In this document: positions 24,704 through 33,114 of the stretch, one piece after another
Position numbering within the stretch: the stretch's first letter is position 1
Layout of the letters: each line of letters opens with the position of its first letter
NCBI GenBank assembly: GCA_016234485.1
Contig: JACRBL010000067.1
Span: forward strand, 62,001 to 126,000
Direction of reading: 5' to 3'
From: Chloroflexota bacterium
Lineage (GTDB): Bacteria; Chloroflexota; Anaerolineae; Anaerolineales; Villigracilaceae
Length of the DNA stretch: 64,000 bases
Position numbers and translations under genes: made by a program
The notes under the pieces: model-generated
Database searches by the model: none
What the model was told of the DNA's origin: nothing
Seen by the model: only the letters and a program-made list of their open reading frames with translations

Positions 24704-24731
24704 AAAAAGCCGCCTGCTCCCAGACGGCTTT
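24704..24731 (-). terminator. Intrinsic terminator of the methyltransferase gene
   Basis: On the minus strand AAAGCCGTCTG pairs with CAGGCGGCTTT, followed by TT, immediately after the stop codon. Confidence 0.75.
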
Positions 24732-24738
24732 CCATCCT

Positions 24739-25443
24739 TTATCCTTGCATTTCCTTCCACCACACTCCCGTACACTCTGGCAAAACTATCCAATTATTTT
24801 TCGCTACGTTGTCCCCCATCTCGTCGCCAAAGAAAAAGCGCGCGAGATATTCGGCTTCTTCGAGCGACTCGAATTTGTAATCGGTGCGAATCCACGTGTT
24901 TTGGAATCCGACTTCATCGAGCCAGGGATAAAAATTGATCAGGTGCGGAAGGCGGAAGGGCGACTCGTGACCCGTGCCGAGCGATTCAAACAGGACGATG
25001 GGCTGGCCGCGGCGGAGGACGCGTTTCATCTCGCCCATCCATTCTTCGAGGCTGGCGCGCCAGTTTTCATTGCCCCAGACCGCCAGATAACTGACGCTCC
25101 AGCCCGAGACGACGATGTCGGCGGAGGCATCGTCCACGGGGAGGTGGCGGTGGTCGGCGACTTCGGCCTGCCAGTTGACGAGTCCGCTGGCGGCGAGACG
25201 GTCGCGGCAGACCCGTAGCATCTCTTCGGATTCGTCGAAGGCGCGTACAAATTTTACGCGCGGGGCGAGGAGACGCGCGATGCGGCCGGTCCCCGCGCCG
25301 AGGTCCAGGACGACGCGTTGGTCGAGGTTGGGGACGATCTGTTCGAGAGTCCGCAGGATGTTGCCCTGATAATCTTCGCGGGCGATGAGTGCTTCGTAGC
25401 GGTCGGCATCGGTTTGGTAGATGAGGCGTTGAGGGTCGGTCAT
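24739..25443 (-). CDS. Class I SAM-dependent methyltransferase
   Basis: The 234-residue enzyme has the SAM-binding motif VLDLGAGTGRIARLL near residue 43, an acidic AFDESEEML strand-2 end and DIVVSGWSVSYL as motif IV. The C-terminal part (RLPHLINFYPWLDEVGF) fits small-molecule methyltransferases of the UbiE/Methyltransf_11 type. The substrate is unknown. TAAAAT ends 6 bases before the ATG, so the message is predicted to be leaderless. It is a single-gene unit bounded by its terminator. Confidence 0.9.
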   Translation of the reverse strand: MTDPQRLIYQTDADRYEALIAREDYQGNILRTLEQIVPNLDQRVVLDLGAGTGRIARLLAPRVKFVRAFDESEEMLRVCRDRLAASGLVNWQAEVADHRHLPVDDASADIVVSGWSVSYLAVWGNENWRASLEEWMGEMKRVLRRGQPIVLFESLGTGHESPFRLPHLINFYPWLDEVGFQNTWIRTDYKFESLEEAEYLARFFFGDEMGDNVAKNNWIVLPECTGVWWKEMQG

Positions 25444-25449
25444 GGGGGG

Positions 25450-25455
25450 ATTTTA
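25450..25455 (-). promoter_or_regulatory. -10 box of the methyltransferase gene, predicted leaderless
   Basis: TAAAAT on the minus strand is followed by six C residues and then the ATG at 25443. Confidence 0.55.
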
Positions 25456-25553
25456 CTTCGGATTGCGTGTTGCGTGGTTCGTGTTGCGTGTTCCGTCAGC
25501 AGTCCAACTGCTCGCGAACATCAAAAACAATGAGTTATGTTAAACTTGGCCGC

Positions 25554-26030
25554 ATGAATCCACTCTCCCCCTCTGCACAGAAAATTCAAAACTTGTTGAA
25601 GGAACTCGGCTACGATTATGTTGTGATCGAACGCGCCGAGTCGACGCGCACCGCGCAGGAGGCCGCCGACCGCGCGGGATGCGAACTGGGTCAGATCGTG
25701 AAGTCATTGATCTTCAAGGGAAAAGATTCCCACAAGCCGATCCTTGTTTTGACCAGCGGCGCAAACCGCGTGGACGAGAAGCGCATCACCGCATACGCGG
25801 GCGAACACATTGTGCGCGCCGATGCGGAATTTGTGCGCGCGGTGACGGGTTTTGCCATCGGCGGCGTGCCGCCCATCGGCCACGCGCAAAAAATGGAGAC
25901 GTATCTCGACGAGGACTTTTTGCAATATGCCACCATCTGTGCCGCGGCAGGGACTCCCAACGCGATCTTCGAATTGAAAACAGAAGATTTGCAAAAGATG
26001 ACCGCTGGAAAAGTGGCGAGGGTGAAATGA
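25554..26030 (+). CDS. YbaK/prolyl-tRNA-editing domain protein (second paralogue)
   Basis: The 158-residue protein matches the YbaK/ProX deacylase fold: TAQEAADRAGCELGQIVKSLIFK carries the family Lys, and AIGGVPPIGHAQ is the conserved Gly loop. It is a trans-editing deacylase of misacylated tRNA or a related enzyme, distinct from the YbaK gene at 10501-10977. Its stop overlaps the next ATG (ATGA), so it heads a three-gene overlapping unit with the phosphatase-like and esterase genes. The start at 25554 is preferred; an ATG at 25530 is also in frame and neither has a Shine-Dalgarno site. Confidence 0.88.
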   Translation: MNPLSPSAQKIQNLLKELGYDYVVIERAESTRTAQEAADRAGCELGQIVKSLIFKGKDSHKPILVLTSGANRVDEKRITAYAGEHIVRADAEFVRAVTGFAIGGVPPIGHAQKMETYLDEDFLQYATICAAAGTPNAIFELKTEDLQKMTAGKVARVK

Positions 26031-26476
26031 AAGAAATCTTCAATTACCTGCAACTGACGGAAAAGTTATCGAGCAGCGGAATGCCAACGCCTGAGCAGTT
26101 GCGCGAGATCGCGGCGGCGGATGTGAAATTCGTGGTCAATCTCGCGACGCCAAAATCGGAGGGATGGATGCCCGAGGAAGGCGACGTATTCCAAAGCCTC
26201 GGCGTGGATTATCTTTCGATCCGCGTGGACTGGGAGAATCCCACCGCACAAGACCTGGCGCGCTTTTTGGACGCGATGGCCGCGCACGAGGGTCAACGCG
26301 TGCATGTGCATTGTCAGGCAAATTTCCGCGCGACGGCGTTCATCGGGTTGTATCGCGTTTTGCGTCTGGGCTGGGAGAAGGAGCGCGCCTTTGAAGATGC
26401 GCGAAAGATTTGGAAAGTGGAAGAGTATCCCGTGTGGCAAAAATTTGTGGACGAGTCCCTTACCCAGGCAAAATGA
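26027..26476 (+). CDS. Protein-tyrosine-phosphatase-like protein
   Basis: The 149-residue protein resembles small dual-specificity or tyrosine phosphatase-like proteins: VDWENPTAQDLARFLDAM, then VHVHCQANFRATAF in place of the P-loop. The Cys-to-Arg spacing is C-x4-R rather than the classical C-x5-R, so catalysis by the usual mechanism is uncertain. It overlaps both neighbours by ATGA junctions, which suggests translational coupling. No signal peptide is seen, so it is cytoplasmic. Confidence 0.78.
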   Translation: MKEIFNYLQLTEKLSSSGMPTPEQLREIAAADVKFVVNLATPKSEGWMPEEGDVFQSLGVDYLSIRVDWENPTAQDLARFLDAMAAHEGQRVHVHCQANFRATAFIGLYRVLRLGWEKERAFEDARKIWKVEEYPVWQKFVDESLTQAK

Positions 26477-27405
26477 AATTTCCGATTCAAATCCTCAGCG
26501 CGGGATGCGCGCTCGCAATCGCGATGTTGGCCTGTGCGCGTCCGCAGGGTCCGCCCACGCCGCGCCCGCCCGTGGACTCGGTCCGCGCGTTGACGCATGA
26601 CGGGCAGGAACGCAATTATCACATCCACATCCCGAAGGCGGTGGATTTGACGCGCCCCGTCCCGTTGGTGATGGTTTTTCACGGCGGAGGCGGCAAGGCA
26701 CAGCAAGCCATCCGCACGACGGATTTCAACGAGTTGGCAGACGATGATGGTTTCATCGTGGTCTACCCAAACGGGACGGGGCCGCGCGACGTGGAGGTGT
26801 TCACCTGGAACGCGGGGATATGTTGCGCCAACGCCATGCTCGAAAACGCGGACGATGTGGGCTTCGCGCGCGCCATCCTGAAAGACATGCAGACCATCGC
26901 ATCCATTGACCCGAAGCGCGTCTACGCGACGGGGATGTCGAACGGGGCAATGATGTCGTATCGGCTGGCGTGCGAGGCGGCGGACGTGTTCGCGGCCATC
27001 GCGCCCGTGGCGGGGACGCTGAATTATTCGCCGTGTGCGCCGTCCGAGTCTGTGGCGGTGATCCACTTCCACGGGACGGATGACCAGCACGTGTTGTACA
27101 ACGGCGGCGCGGGGCCAGAGTCGATCGTGGGGGTGGATTTCGCGTCGGTGGCGAGTTCGATCGGGTTCTGGGTCGCGTTCAACGGGTGCGCGTCCCAGCC
27201 AGCGATCAGCCAAATTGCGGATGTCCGCCGCGAGGTCTGGGGTGGATGCAAGGGCGGCGCGCCCGTCGAGCTGTACACCATCGTCGGCGGTCAACATGCC
27301 TGGCCAGGCAGTGAAGGTCCAGGCTGGGTCGGAGGCGATGAGCCGAGTCAGACGGTGTCTGCGACATTATTGATCTGGGATTTTTTCAAGGCGAATCCGA
27401 AATAG
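26473..27405 (+). CDS. Secreted CE1/PHB-depolymerase-like esterase lipoprotein
   Basis: The 310-residue protein has a lipoprotein signal ending at Cys near residue 22 (AMLAC) and a Pro-rich linker. An esterase domain of the LpqC/polyhydroxybutyrate depolymerase type follows: VFHGGGGKAQQ oxyanion loop, TGMSNGAMMSY nucleophile elbow, and a late GGQHAWPGS with the catalytic His. It would cleave ester bonds outside the cell, perhaps feruloyl, acetyl or polyester bonds. ATGA overlap with the preceding gene fixes the start. Confidence 0.9.
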   Translation: MKFPIQILSAGCALAIAMLACARPQGPPTPRPPVDSVRALTHDGQERNYHIHIPKAVDLTRPVPLVMVFHGGGGKAQQAIRTTDFNELADDDGFIVVYPNGTGPRDVEVFTWNAGICCANAMLENADDVGFARAILKDMQTIASIDPKRVYATGMSNGAMMSYRLACEAADVFAAIAPVAGTLNYSPCAPSESVAVIHFHGTDDQHVLYNGGAGPESIVGVDFASVASSIGFWVAFNGCASQPAISQIADVRREVWGGCKGGAPVELYTIVGGQHAWPGSEGPGWVGGDEPSQTVSATLLIWDFFKANPK

Positions 27406-27450
27406 GGCGGGCTTGTTCAACGCGCATTGCCTGATGCAAAAATAAAATGG

Positions 27451-27456
27451 TATGAT
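27451..27456 (+). promoter_or_regulatory. -10 box of the glycosyltransferase gene, predicted leaderless
   Basis: TATGAT ends 6 bases before the ATG at 27463. TTGCCT lies 18 bases upstream of it as a -35 candidate. Confidence 0.6.
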
Positions 27457-27462
27457 TCGCGT

Positions 27463-29070
27463 ATGACAATTGCCCAAAGAAACACGTTTCGTATTCTGCT
27501 CTTAATCAGCGTCGTTTATTTTTTCGCTTTTGGCATCCCCAACAATACGGGCGCGAAAGACGAGATGATGGTTTCGCTTTTCGAGCCAGATGAATTCGCC
27601 CAGTATCCCATCGTGGTCAAGATGCTGACGCCCCACGAAACGCTATCCGATACCGTTTTGAATTTTGTGGCGTACCGACATTATTACTATGGTTCGCCTT
27701 TTTATTTTGGCAGCGCGGCGGTTGTCTTCTTTCCAAAAATTTTCGGGGAGTGGAAAAATACCCAGCTTCATCTGCTTCTTTTGCGGCAATTGATCAGCGT
27801 CCTGCCGATGCTGGGCGCAGCGCTCCTGCTGACCTACACACAGACAAAATTTCGCTCGCGTTGGAAATCCATCGGACTGCTGCTGCTTCTCCTTTCCGTT
27901 TCCGCTGTGGTGGAGAACAACATGTGGTGGCATGTGGACAGCCTGGCTGTCTTTTTCATCGCGTTGACGTTTTATTTCCTCGACCAGGATGAACTCCGCT
28001 TCGGACGCAACTTTCTCCTCGCCGCCGCGTCGGTCGGACTGGCGACGGGGACCAAGGTGATCGGCCTTTTCTTCTTCCTGACGATTCCCACCTACCTCTT
28101 GATTGGCGTGACTCGCCAACAGATTTCGTGGCGCAAAGCATTCCAGTACGGAGCGTTATTCGTCGGCGTGATGGCGGCGGCCATTGTCGCCAGTAACCCG
28201 TTCCTGCTTATCCCGAGTCAGTTCACTCGCATGGTCCGCATCCTGTCACAGCAGTCTGCCGCCATGTCCGAGGGATGGACGCTGGCCTACGCAAAAGGCC
28301 CAGGCTCGTGGCTGCACATCATCGAGGAGCTCTACGGGAAAGTGATTTTCATCGCGCTGGCGTTCCTCGCCCTGGGGCTGGGAATCTGGCGGAGCGCCAA
28401 CCGCACGCTTCACATCCTGATTGCCACGTGGGCGATCCCGTTCGGGATATACGTGCTTTTCGCCATCGCTATCAAACCTACGCATTTCTTCCTGCCGATT
28501 CTGTTGCCAGTGTTCAGCAGTCTCGTGGTCTTGTTTGAGTTTCCGCCTTTTGTCAAACAACCGTCCAACCGCGCCGTCGCCTGGATTTTCGGCGCGTTGA
28601 CCGTGGCGATCATCGCCTATCAATTTGTGGCATACATCGGCAAAGATGTGACGATGGTTCGTCAGGTCGTCACCCGCGAGCAGACGGAAGAGTCGTTGTT
28701 CTTTTACCGAACGCTGGAAAAAGAACACCTGCCTCGCATCCAGTCGGACGAAAAGTTGGTGGTCTTCCGCGACGTGCGCATGTACTTCCCCGAGGGGCCG
28801 CAGTGGAAGATCCGCAGTTATTGGAATAGCGGCTATGATGTCATCGAGGAGATCAGGCCCGATCTTGTCATTCTGTGGGCGCAACGAATTTTGGATTACA
28901 CCCGCCCAGGCGCGCAGGAAAACGCGGTGGACCCGGCCAAATTCCAGGACACGTATCAATTTTACGTGGACGCAGACGCCGACCAATTGCGCGGCTATCG
29001 TCTCGTGTATCGGAACGAGGAGGGATTGTTCTTTGTCAGCGAGGCGATCTATGAGGAGTTTTTCAAATGA
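27463..29070 (+). CDS. Multi-pass glycosyltransferase-like membrane protein (PMT/ArnT type)
   Basis: The 535-residue integral membrane protein has about ten helices in its first 400 residues and a soluble C-terminal domain. An acidic pair after the first helix (KDEMMVSLFEPDEFAQ) is where GT-C mannosyltransferases hold their catalytic Asp or Glu. The overall pattern fits the PMT_2/glycosyltransferase 39 group using a polyprenyl-phosphate sugar donor. The acceptor is unknown. The start follows a TATGAT box by 6 bases; an upstream in-frame ATG lacks support. Confidence 0.78.
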   Translation: MTIAQRNTFRILLLISVVYFFAFGIPNNTGAKDEMMVSLFEPDEFAQYPIVVKMLTPHETLSDTVLNFVAYRHYYYGSPFYFGSAAVVFFPKIFGEWKNTQLHLLLLRQLISVLPMLGAALLLTYTQTKFRSRWKSIGLLLLLLSVSAVVENNMWWHVDSLAVFFIALTFYFLDQDELRFGRNFLLAAASVGLATGTKVIGLFFFLTIPTYLLIGVTRQQISWRKAFQYGALFVGVMAAAIVASNPFLLIPSQFTRMVRILSQQSAAMSEGWTLAYAKGPGSWLHIIEELYGKVIFIALAFLALGLGIWRSANRTLHILIATWAIPFGIYVLFAIAIKPTHFFLPILLPVFSSLVVLFEFPPFVKQPSNRAVAWIFGALTVAIIAYQFVAYIGKDVTMVRQVVTREQTEESLFFYRTLEKEHLPRIQSDEKLVVFRDVRMYFPEGPQWKIRSYWNSGYDVIEEIRPDLVILWAQRILDYTRPGAQENAVDPAKFQDTYQFYVDADADQLRGYRLVYRNEEGLFFVSEAIYEEFFK

Positions 29071-29118
29071 GAAAATCGGAGTGCGGACTTGAATCCGCTT
29101 AGGGTTTGTAAAAAAATA

Positions 29119-29241
29119 AGTTCCCTCGTTTGGATGCAGTTGCACTGCATCCTGCTCGCAGTGCAACTGCTCGCGAACAAAGTAACAGGGAGTTTTTTAT
29201 TTACGGTTCCTCAGCGTGGCGGACTAAAGTCCGCGCTCCGA
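29119..29241. repeat. Intergenic palindromes between convergent genes
   Basis: TTCCCTCG ... CAGGGAG encloses a GTTGCACTGC/GCAGTGCAAC stem (29139-29167). A second small palindrome, GGCGGACTAAAGTCCGC, follows at about 29218-29234. A fragment like the first (CCAACTGCTCGCGAACA) recurs at 25504-25520. Confidence 0.6.
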
Positions 29242-29247
29242 AAGCTA

Positions 29248-30735
29248 TCATTGCCGCTTTAGCTCCTGAAGCCTCTTTGCCAGTTCGGCTTGGATTTCGG
29301 CGTATTCCTTTTGTCCCGCCAGGTTCTCCAATTCATAGGGGTCGTTGACCAAGTCGTATAACTCCACTTCGCCTGTGCTGTATTCCACGTATTTCCATTC
29401 TGCGGTGCGGACGGAATAAAACTCGGGGATCATCGCGCCAACGCCCTCTTCGGTAGGCCAATGCTCCAGTAGGAGCGCGTCCCGCCAAACGGTGGAGGGA
29501 TCGGTCAGGAGCGGGACCAAGCTCAGCCCGTCCGCGAAGTCGGGAGTGGACGCGCCCGCCCACGTCGCGACAGTTGACGCGAGGTCAATGTTCGCGACGA
29601 GGCGCGAGTCCACGCGCGGCTGGTAATATCCTGGCGCGTAAACGATGAAGGGGATTTTGACGCACGCCTCGTAGGGACAGTTTTTCGCCGCGCCGAAGCG
29701 ATGATCGCCCAGCGTCAAGCCATTATCGGACAGGTAAACGATGATCGTGTTTTTATCCAAGCCCGTCTCTTTCAACGCCTGCAAGATCGAAGCGACGCCA
29801 TCGTCCACAGAAAGCAGGGAGCGGAGAATCTGCTTGTGAGCAGTGTCCACCTGGGTTTCGGAGAGGGGCGAGAGTTCGGCAAGATAGTCTGGCTTGTCGT
29901 TTATATCCTGCTCGTTAAAACTCGGCGGGCGATAGGGAACCCAGTCCCAATCGGCGCCCGCGCGAAAGGTATCCTTGTGCCGCGGCGCGGCGACATAGGG
30001 CGAGTGCGGGTTGTAATATCCCAGCATCAGGAAGAACGGATCGTCGCAGGTATCGCGGATAAAGTTCAGGGCGGAGCGGGTAATGACATCGGCGCTGAAA
30101 TTTTCCTTCGACTTGGGATACGTCACGGTGACGCCGTTCTCGGACATGCTAAAGTCGGAATAGAATTGCAGACTGCCCACGTCATCGTCGGCGGTGAGAT
30201 TCTTTTCGAGGAATGCCTTCCAATCATCCCAGCCAGGAGGGACAACGCCCAGGGGCTCCAATTCATCATAGCCGTTGAGGTATTTTCCATAATAAGCCGT
30301 GCGATATCCCGCCTGTTGCAACCAGACCGACATGGACGTGGAGTCGTCGAATTTCTGCGCGCCGCCCAACGGCATGCGGTCGGTGTACACCTCATGGTTG
30401 TGGACGTATTGCCCCGAAAGCATGCTGACCCGACTCGGGCAACATAACGGCGTGGTGACGAAGCCGTTCTCGAAGGTGACGCCATTCGCCATCAACTCTC
30501 CCTTGACCGTCGGCATGTAGTCCACGGTATGGTAGGGCTGGTCGTCCGTGAGAATGACAATGATATTCGGGCGCGAATCGCTGAGACGCGCGGCGGAAGC
30601 GGGCGCGACAATCTCCACATCGAAGATCGTCGGCGCATGATTGATGATGGGCGTGGGAGGCGAATAGGGAGTCGCGGGCGGCGGCGTTGTGCAAGACGCG
30701 AGCAGGATCAGAAGCAGGAGGAAGCGCTTAGGCAT
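29248..30735 (-). CDS. Secreted sulfatase lipoprotein
   Basis: The 495-residue protein has a lipoprotein signal with Cys near residue 15 (LLASC). The sulfatase core has metal ligands in NIIVILTDDQ and the formylglycine motif CCPSRVSMLSGQ, where the first Cys of CxPSR would be oxidised; SDNGLTLGDH adds further metal and sulfate ligands. It would hydrolyse sulfate esters, for example of polysaccharides, outside the cell. A maturing enzyme is not seen nearby. The start at 30735 is preferred because AAGG lies 8 bases upstream; an ATG two codons earlier is too close to it. Confidence 0.92.
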   Translation of the reverse strand: MPKRFLLLLILLASCTTPPPATPYSPPTPIINHAPTIFDVEIVAPASAARLSDSRPNIIVILTDDQPYHTVDYMPTVKGELMANGVTFENGFVTTPLCCPSRVSMLSGQYVHNHEVYTDRMPLGGAQKFDDSTSMSVWLQQAGYRTAYYGKYLNGYDELEPLGVVPPGWDDWKAFLEKNLTADDDVGSLQFYSDFSMSENGVTVTYPKSKENFSADVITRSALNFIRDTCDDPFFLMLGYYNPHSPYVAAPRHKDTFRAGADWDWVPYRPPSFNEQDINDKPDYLAELSPLSETQVDTAHKQILRSLLSVDDGVASILQALKETGLDKNTIIVYLSDNGLTLGDHRFGAAKNCPYEACVKIPFIVYAPGYYQPRVDSRLVANIDLASTVATWAGASTPDFADGLSLVPLLTDPSTVWRDALLLEHWPTEEGVGAMIPEFYSVRTAEWKYVEYSTGEVELYDLVNDPYELENLAGQKEYAEIQAELAKRLQELKRQ

Positions 30736-30852
30736 AAACATAACCTTTTGGGGTGATTTTACATTACTTCTTCGGCGAGAGAAAAAGCCGCCGCAACGCC
30801 TTCGCACCGACGGCGTTTTAATGGGCAACACCATCGTCCAAAGGAGAATCGC

Positions 30853-31593
30853 ATGGGAGAATATTTCACCCCCGAATACACAGGCGCGCCGTTCGTGTTG
30901 TTCAATAGGCCGCATCTGGCCGCGCTCGGCGTGATCTTGTTGATCGCGCTGTCATTCATTTTTGCCCGCAAATTATGGAGCGAGGACGCGCGGCGCAACT
31001 TCCGCTATTTTCTGGCGGGCTGGCTCGTCGTGTGGGAATTGAGCTGGCACATCTGGAACTTGGTTTACGGCACGTGGACGATCCAAACCACGCTCCCGCT
31101 TCACTTGTGCAGTATCTTCGTCTGGTTGAGCGTGGTCATGCTCATCAAGAAAAATTATCCCATCTACGAGATCGCCTACTTCCTCGGCATCGGCGGCGCG
31201 CTGCAAGCCCTGTTGACTCCCGACGCGGCGCAATATGGATTTCCGCACTTCCGCGCCTTCCAGACCTTCGCGTCGCATGGCGGCATCGTGCTGGCATCGC
31301 TTTACATGACCGTCGTCGAAGGCTATCGTCCCACGCTGAAATCGTTCAAGCGCGTCATCATTTGGACGAACATCTACATGGTCTTCGTCTTCTTCCTCAA
31401 TCTCGCCATCGGGAGCAACTATCTCTTCATCGGCCACAAGCCCGAATTCCCCACGTTGATAGACATGCTCGCGCCCTGGCCGTGGTACATTTTGGAATTA
31501 GAAGTGATCGCGTTCCTCATCCTCGGCGTGATGTACATTCCCTTCCTCATCAAGGATTGGCGCGCACAGGCACAAACGGCGACACAAGCGTAG
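30853..31593 (+). CDS. TIGR02206/YwaF-family integral membrane protein
   Basis: The 246-residue protein has about seven helices, with the family-like segments ELSWHIWNLVYGTW, LPLHLCSIFVWL and the GIGGALQALLTPD loop, and a later GSNYLFIGHKPEFPTLIDML. The His and Asp residues in these loops are conserved in the YwaF group, but no activity is established. AAAGGAG precedes the ATG. It is divergent from the sulfatase and ends at a strong terminator. Confidence 0.88.
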   Translation: MGEYFTPEYTGAPFVLFNRPHLAALGVILLIALSFIFARKLWSEDARRNFRYFLAGWLVVWELSWHIWNLVYGTWTIQTTLPLHLCSIFVWLSVVMLIKKNYPIYEIAYFLGIGGALQALLTPDAAQYGFPHFRAFQTFASHGGIVLASLYMTVVEGYRPTLKSFKRVIIWTNIYMVFVFFLNLAIGSNYLFIGHKPEFPTLIDMLAPWPWYILELEVIAFLILGVMYIPFLIKDWRAQAQTATQA

Positions 31594-31599
31594 CGACAC

Positions 31600-31632
31600 A
31601 AAAACCAGGTTTCTCTCAGAAACCTGGTTTTT
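31600..31632 (+). terminator. Intrinsic terminator of the YwaF-like gene
   Basis: AAAAACCAGGTTTCT pairs with AGAAACCTGGTTTTT. Confidence 0.8.
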
Positions 31633-31670
31633 CATTTGGTAAAATCCACTCAAACTACTACTCGCCGCAT

Positions 31671-31794
31671 CCGTCACACCTGCACTGTACCAAACGCAGT
31701 GCGGTGCAAGTGTTGCGAGCGTTTGTTGCGAAGCAATCCCCTTCTCGACCAGCAGATTGCTTCGTCGGGAAAACCACCCTCCTCGCAATGACGG
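31671..31794. repeat. R1 palindromic repeat, copy C, with R2 at its end
   Basis: CCGTCA at 31671-31676 and TTGCGAGC at 31713 are separated by exactly one R2 element; joined, they recreate the R1 end CCGTCATTGCGAG. The other end is CTCGCAATGACGG. Confidence 0.87.
31677..31712. repeat. R2 36-base palindrome, copy 2 (nested in R1)
   Basis: It has the same 36-base length as copy 1 and differs from it only at about one base (CTGTACC for CTGCACC). Confidence 0.87.
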
Positions 31795-31822
31795 TAAACG
31801 ACCAGCCAAAGGAGATTTAAAA

Positions 31823-32953
31823 ATGACAGCCCCAGCCAAAACTGAAGAACGAGCCATCACCGAGGAAGGCGACTTCCTGCAAATCAAGTCCGTGGACCAT
31901 GTCCATTTTTACGTGGGCAACGCCAAACATGCGATGTATTACTGGTGGAAGGGATTCGGATTCACCCCTGTCGCGTATTCGGGACTGGAGACGGGCAACC
32001 GCAAATCCGCATCCTACGTCCTTCAAGCGGGGAACGCGCGCTTCGTCGTTTCCGCGGCCTACGCGCCTTCGTCCGAGATCGCCGCGCACCACATGGTTCA
32101 TGGAGACGGGGTGAAAGTCATCGCGTTGGAAGTGGACGACGTGGAGAAATCCTGGAAGGAGACCACGTCACGCGGCGGAAAGTCCGCATGGACGCCGCGC
32201 GAGGAGAAAGACGCGGACGGCATCTATCGCACGTCCGCCATCCACACCTACGGCGAGACGTTGCACGTCTTCGTGGATCGAAGCGATTACAAAGGCGTCT
32301 TCGCGCCGACCTACCGCCCCATCAAAAACAAGGTAGCGGATTCGACGGGGCTGGCCGCGGTGGATCATATCGTGGGCAACGTCCAACTCGGCAAGATGAA
32401 CGAGTGGGTCAATTTCTATCATCAGGTAATGGGATTCCGTCTCCTGCGCCACTTCGATGACAAGGACATCTCCACCGAGTATTCGGCGCTGATGTCGAAG
32501 GTGGTGCAGAACGGCAATGGCCGCGTCAAGTTCCCGATTAACGAACCTGCCGAGGGAAAACGCAAAAGCCAGATCGAAGAATATCTTGATTACTATCTCA
32601 CGCCTGGCGCGCAACACGTGGCGCTGATCACCAAGGACATCATCGGCGCGGTCAAGAAACTGCGCGACAATGGAATCGAATTCCTGCGCGTGCCCGATAC
32701 CTACTACGAAGTCCTGCCCGAACGCATCGGCAAGATCGCACAGGATTACAAAACCATCCAGGAACTCGGCATTCTGGTGGACCGCGATGACGAGGGCTAT
32801 CTCCTGCAAATCTTCACGCGTCCCATTCAGGACAGGCCAACGATGTTCATCGAGATCATCGAACGCCACGGCTCACAAAGTTTTGGCAAGGGCAATTTTA
32901 AGGCGCTGTTTGAGTCGATTGAGTTGGAGCAGGAACGCAGAGGGAATCTTTAG
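31823..32953 (+). CDS. hppD: 4-Hydroxyphenylpyruvate dioxygenase
   Basis: The 376-residue Fe(II) enzyme converts 4-hydroxyphenylpyruvate to homogentisate in tyrosine catabolism. Two vicinal-oxygen-chelate domains are present. The C-terminal one carries the iron ligands His in VDHIVGNVQ, His in GAQHVALIT and Glu in FIEIIERHG. The C-terminal GKGNFKALFESIELEQ helix gates the site in known enzymes. Length is normal. GGAG is 9 bases before the ATG. The homogentisate dioxygenase and an FAH-family gene lie within 6 kb, completing the route. Confidence 0.96.
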   Translation: MTAPAKTEERAITEEGDFLQIKSVDHVHFYVGNAKHAMYYWWKGFGFTPVAYSGLETGNRKSASYVLQAGNARFVVSAAYAPSSEIAAHHMVHGDGVKVIALEVDDVEKSWKETTSRGGKSAWTPREEKDADGIYRTSAIHTYGETLHVFVDRSDYKGVFAPTYRPIKNKVADSTGLAAVDHIVGNVQLGKMNEWVNFYHQVMGFRLLRHFDDKDISTEYSALMSKVVQNGNGRVKFPINEPAEGKRKSQIEEYLDYYLTPGAQHVALITKDIIGAVKKLRDNGIEFLRVPDTYYEVLPERIGKIAQDYKTIQELGILVDRDDEGYLLQIFTRPIQDRPTMFIEIIERHGSQSFGKGNFKALFESIELEQERRGNL

Positions 32954-32964
32954 TGATTGGTCAC

Positions 32965-33086
32965 CCGTCATTGCGAGCAGGGTGATCTTCCCGACGAAGC
33001 AATCTCCCCCACGAGGAGGGGATTGCTTCGCCACCTTGGTCTCGATACGCCTACGGCTACTCGACCAGCGGCGGCTCGCAATGACG
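32965..33086. repeat. R1 palindromic repeat, copy D, with another nested repeat
   Basis: The ends are CCGTCATTGCGAG and CTCGCAATGACG. A segment GGTCTCGATACGCCTACGGC followed by TACTCGACCA, typical of a different dispersed repeat, interrupts the right part. Confidence 0.8.
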
Positions 33087-33114
33087 AGAAACAGAGCAAT
33101 TGGAGGAGGAGAGC

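Noticed and set aside
29071-29247. Possible RNA gene in the spacer before the sulfatase
   Set aside because: The stems are explained by small dispersed palindromes. No tRNA-like cloverleaf or known RNA motif was found.
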